NCBI GenBank assembly: GCA_964577975.1
Contig: CAZOBB010000173.1
Location: 1 to 17,511 of the forward strand
DNA length: 17,511 bases
Reading direction: 5' to 3'
DNA from: JAOZMY01 sp964577975
GTDB taxonomy: Bacteria > Desulfobacterota > S145-22
Of the stretch, positions 15,422 through 17,511 are shown piece after piece. How positions within the stretch are numbered: the first letter of the stretch is position 1; every line of letters starts with the position of its first letter. The translations under genes were made by a program, and so were the position numbers. The notes beneath the pieces were generated by a model. It made no database searches. It had not been told where the DNA came from and was given only the letters and a program-made list of their open reading frames with translations.

Positions 15422-15450
15422 CATATAAAAATTTTTTATATAATTGTCAA
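15422..15450 (-). promoter_or_regulatory. Predicted sigma70-type promoter of the surface operon
   Basis: On the minus strand a perfect -35 TTGACA (15450-15445) is followed by a 17-bp AT-only spacer and a -10-like TATATG (15427-15422, 4 of 6 matches). Transcription would start near 15415 and give a leader of about 22 nt containing the GAAGGA ribosome site. The spacer and -10 region form an AT-rich near-palindrome (ATATAAAAA/TTTTTATAT). The region lies just upstream of the barrel gene, with no other good candidate nearby. Confidence 0.68.
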
Positions 15451-15473
15451 TAATAATTGTTTCTACTACATTA

Positions 15474-15511
15474 TTTTTTTTTGAATGGGTATTTTTTTTT
15501 GTGAATGGGTA
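15474..15511 (-). repeat. Two direct repeats (TACCCATTC plus A9 tract) upstream of the operon promoter
   Basis: The minus strand reads TACCCATTC at 15511-15503 and again at 15491-15483, exactly 20 bp apart. Each is followed by a run of nine A (15500-15492 and 15482-15474). The first copy has two extra bases (AC) before its A-run. The pair sits about 30-60 bp upstream of the -35 box. Possible roles are a dimeric regulator site, an UP-like or curved-DNA element, or simple slippage duplication. Confidence 0.6.
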
Positions 15512-15661
15512 CGATAGGGATGATGAAGCTCACGGATAGCAATGATCAAGAAATATGATTGACACACCATCCCGTGGGTGCGTGATTCTACAACACCAAG
15601 AAAACACCCTCGCCTCACATCTCCTCGCCCGTGACAGGCCGATCAAAGGCGGGAAGATCTT
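15512..15661. other. Intergenic stretch between the SGNH hydrolase stop and the operon upstream repeats
   Basis: I see no credible gene here. An imperfect dyad lies at about 15562-15584 (CACACCA...TGGGTGCGTG) but has no following T-run on the minus strand, so it is not a convincing terminator for the hydrolase gene. Read-through from the hydrolase gene into the operon cannot be excluded. Confidence 0.5.
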
Positions 15662-16585
15662 TTACCGATCTATCTCACCGCTCGGCGTCGTATACCTTGG
15701 CTGTGAGATGGAAGACCGAGTTGGCGTAGTGGAAGAAGATGGAGGTTGGTCAAAATATTTGGCATAAAAAATATCAAACACCTTTTGGGCCAATAATCGG
15801 TGTACTTCGGTCGTCGGGTGTCTGTCGTCCCAAAAGACATATCCAGACCCGTTCGAAAACCCGTGGCCGAATGAGGGACAAGGGTCCGTCGCGTTATGAA
15901 AACCGAAAGCCTCCGGCTGCGCCTGGAGTTCTCTGAAAACGCCAAAGGTATCGAAGAGGTTCAACTCGATCCAGGAATGACGGGCCCTGAACTCCCGAAT
16001 CCGCCTGTCCAGGTCATCATTGAAAAGCATACTGAACGCCGTTCCGGATCTCGCGGCTTCCGGGTCTCGGTTCAAGGCCGGTGTCGCTCCCAGGTCGGGA
16101 AGATTCATAACGAGGATCCGGGTCGCCCCGTGATCGGCCAGAAGCCTCACGGCGGTCATGATATTCTCCACGGATCGGTGAAAATCCCCCGCTCCGAAGA
16201 AAAAATCATTCGCCCCCGCCCATACGGTAACGAGAGCCCCCGAAGGGAGAGGCTCCGTCTGAACGAAGGCCTGAACCTGCGCGATCAGGCCGAGGGGGAA
16301 TGCTTCATTTCCCGTCTGAGCTCCCCCATAGGCCAAAACTCGAAGCGGAAGGTCCCCCGCCAGGTGGCTGAGATACTCCTCCCAGACAGGCCCGTTGGAG
16401 TACCTGCCCAGATAGTAGTGGACCGCGTCCGGCGTAATACCGTATGTGGCATGATACATATTTCCCGTGTCCGTCAGGCTATCCCCGAAGGCGTAGATCC
16501 GATTGAAAACCGCAGAGTGAGCCGACAAGGTAAGGAACGTGACCGACAATAAACCGATGACAACACACCAGCAAACCCTTTTCAT
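15662..16585 (-). CDS. Secreted SGNH/GDSL-family lipase/esterase, 307 aa
   Basis: This is a serine hydrolase of the GDSL (SGNH) superfamily, whose members cleave esters in lipids, phospholipids or polysaccharide acetyl groups. Residues 1-25 are a Sec signal (KRVCWCVVIGLLSVTFLTL, cleavage after AHSA). The four family blocks are present: FGDSLTDTGN with nucleophile Ser36, YGGAQTGN with oxyanion Gly87/88, WAGANDFFF with Asn126, and WDDRHPTTEVH with the Asp253-x-x-His256 pair. This pattern is closest to the phospholipase/thermolabile-hemolysin-like secreted branch. The length fits a single catalytic domain with no autotransporter barrel. About 27 residues after the fold (PPSSSTTPTRSSISQ onward) form a Ser/Thr/Pro-rich tail that may be unfolded or a relic. 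Start ATG has GAGAGG 5 nt upstream and a good promoter beyond it, so it is probably its own transcription unit. The substrate is unknown. Confidence 0.9.
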   Translation of the reverse strand: MKRVCWCVVIGLLSVTFLTLSAHSAVFNRIYAFGDSLTDTGNMYHATYGITPDAVHYYLGRYSNGPVWEEYLSHLAGDLPLRVLAYGGAQTGNEAFPLGLIAQVQAFVQTEPLPSGALVTVWAGANDFFFGAGDFHRSVENIMTAVRLLADHGATRILVMNLPDLGATPALNRDPEAARSGTAFSMLFNDDLDRRIREFRARHSWIELNLFDTFGVFRELQAQPEAFGFHNATDPCPSFGHGFSNGSGYVFWDDRHPTTEVHRLLAQKVFDIFYAKYFDQPPSSSTTPTRSSISQPRYTTPSGEIDR

Positions 16586-16614
16586 TTTTACCTCTCGTTT
16601 CTGCCCTTTTATAA

Positions 16615-16642
16615 ATTATACTGCAATATGGCCTGATTTCAA
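16615..16642 (-). promoter_or_regulatory. Predicted sigma70 promoter of the SGNH hydrolase gene
   Basis: On the minus strand TTGAAA (16642-16637) is separated by 16 bp from a perfect TATAAT (16620-16615). Transcription would begin about 23 nt before the ATG at 16585. The ribosome site GAGAGG lies at 16591-16596. Confidence 0.72.
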
Positions 16643-16699
16643 CTGTAGGAACGGGCTGGAAAGGCAATTTTGAAGGTTGGCCCGACTCTTCCCGGAATT

Positions 16700-16730
16700 C
16701 CTTGAATCTCAAGGGCCTTTATGGTAAAGA
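16700..16730 (+). promoter_or_regulatory. Possible ileS promoter or leader dyad (weak)
   Basis: A TTGAAT (16702-16707) followed after 17 bp by TAAAGA (16725-16730) is a weak promoter-like pair in front of ileS. It overlaps a perfect 6-bp inverted repeat CCTTGA-ATC-TCAAGG (16700-16714). The dyad lacks a long T-run, so it is not a good terminator. It may be an operator, a leader hairpin or chance. Confidence 0.3.
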
Positions 16731-16761
16731 CACACCAATCTCAACGACATTGGAGGCACGG

Positions 16762-17511
16762 ATGAAAGTCAAAGACAGTCTCAATCTTCCCCAATCTTCC
16801 ATTCCCATGAAGGCCAACTTGAGCCAGAGGGAACCCCAGATGCTTTCCCGATGGGAAGAGATGGATATATACGGTAAAATCGTTCAGAAATCTGAAGGGC
16901 GCCCCAAATTTATCCTTCACGACGGGCCTCCCTACGCCAACGGCCACATCCACATGGGAACCGCCCTGAACAAGATCCTGAAGGACTTCATCGTGAAGTC
17001 GAAATTCATGGCGGGATTCGACAGCCGCTACGTCCCCGGCTGGGACTGTCACGGCCTTCCCATCGAGCACCAGGTGGAAAAGGAATTGAAGACCAAGAAC
17101 ATCCCCCTCGTCAAGACCGACCTGCGGAAACGGTGCCGCGCCTACGCGGAAAAATTCATCGACATCCAGCGGAACGAATTCAAACGCCTGGGGGTCTTCG
17201 GGGATTGGGAAAATCCCTACCTGACCATGAACCTGCCCTACGAGGCCACCATCGTCCGGGAGTTCGGCAAGTTCGTGGAAAAGGGAAGCGTCTACCTGGG
17301 CGAAAAACCGGTGTACTGGTGCGCCTCCTGCAAGACGGCCCTGGCCGACGCCGAGGTGGAATACGGCAATCACCGGTCCCCGTCCATCTACGTCAAGTTC
17401 CCCATGCAATCGAAGATCGAGGGGCTTCCAGCCGACAAGCCTGCCTACGTCCTCATCTGGACCACCACGCCCTGGACCATCCCCGCCAACCTGGCCATCG
17501 CCCTGCACCCC
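16762..17511 (+). CDS. ileS: Isoleucine--tRNA ligase, N-terminal 250 residues (truncated by window end)
   Basis: This class I aminoacyl-tRNA synthetase charges tRNA-Ile with isoleucine in the cytoplasm. The fragment has the family opening (LNLPQSSIPMKANLSQRE), the HIGH signature as PPYANGHIHMG (residues 56-66) and GWDCHGLPIE (93-102). It also has YWCASCKTALADAEVEY, which precedes the editing insertion, and the Thr-rich editing-site start IWTTTPWTIPAN at the right edge. The KMSKS loop, anticodon-binding domain and C-terminal zinc site are outside the window. ATG at 16762 is preceded by GGAGG (16752-16756) with a 5-nt spacer. The reading frame is open to the last base. It diverges from the hydrolase gene across a 176-bp gap. 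I see no T-box-like leader in this gap. Confidence 0.97.
   Translation, partial: MKVKDSLNLPQSSIPMKANLSQREPQMLSRWEEMDIYGKIVQKSEGRPKFILHDGPPYANGHIHMGTALNKILKDFIVKSKFMAGFDSRYVPGWDCHGLPIEHQVEKELKTKNIPLVKTDLRKRCRAYAEKFIDIQRNEFKRLGVFGDWENPYLTMNLPYEATIVREFGKFVEKGSVYLGEKPVYWCASCKTALADAEVEYGNHRSPSIYVKFPMQSKIEGLPADKPAYVLIWTTTPWTIPANLAIALHP

Noticed and set aside
15562..15584. Imperfect hairpin as a terminator for the SGNH hydrolase
   Set aside because: The stem has mismatches and no T-run follows on the transcribed strand.
15559..15587. TTGACA on the plus strand in the intergenic region as a promoter
   Set aside because: At 16-18 bp downstream there is no -10-like hexamer (GTGATT), and no plus-strand gene follows.

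Overview
The window looks like chromosomal DNA of a Gram-negative bacterium with an outer membrane. By eye it is moderately GC-rich, with AT-rich gaps between genes. The partial isoleucyl-tRNA synthetase reads like those of Desulfobacterota (former Deltaproteobacteria), and a LarA/DUF2088-type gene is common in that group. This placement is an inference from resemblance only.

Layout. (1) Positions 1-162, minus strand: 5' end of a LarA-like (nickel-dependent lactate racemase family) gene that leaves the window. (2) Positions 258-15393, minus strand: an apparent three-gene operon of about 15.1 kb. In transcription order it encodes an 811-residue outer-membrane beta-barrel candidate, an 803-residue exported PKD/DUF11/SdrD-B-like protein, and a 3417-residue exported protein built from DUF11-like modules, five CARDB modules, a PKD-like module, an unassigned helical region of about 760 residues, and two terminal SdrD-B-like domains. 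The gaps are 38 bp and a 4-bp ATGA overlap. A sigma70-type promoter with a TTGACA -35 box lies just upstream of the barrel gene, preceded by two 20-bp-spaced copies of TACCCATTC with A9 tracts. (3) Positions 15662-16585, minus strand: a secreted SGNH/GDSL hydrolase with its own promoter (TTGAAA, 16 bp, TATAAT). (4) Positions 16762-17511, plus strand: the first 250 codons of ileS, divergent from the hydrolase gene and cut by the window end.

How the genes may work together. All three operon products start with Sec signal peptides. The giant protein shows none of the usual outer-membrane export or anchoring signals (no RTX repeats, LPXTG, C-terminal hydrophobic helix or autotransporter barrel). 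Both non-barrel proteins end in the same tandem pair of Dx(D/N)GxG-containing domains. The simplest reading is a split surface module in which the barrel exports or anchors a linker protein and a giant cysteine-rich adhesin-like filament. No step of this has been tested here, and I do not recognise the operon as a named system. The hydrolase, ileS and LarA-like genes are probably neighbours with separate roles.
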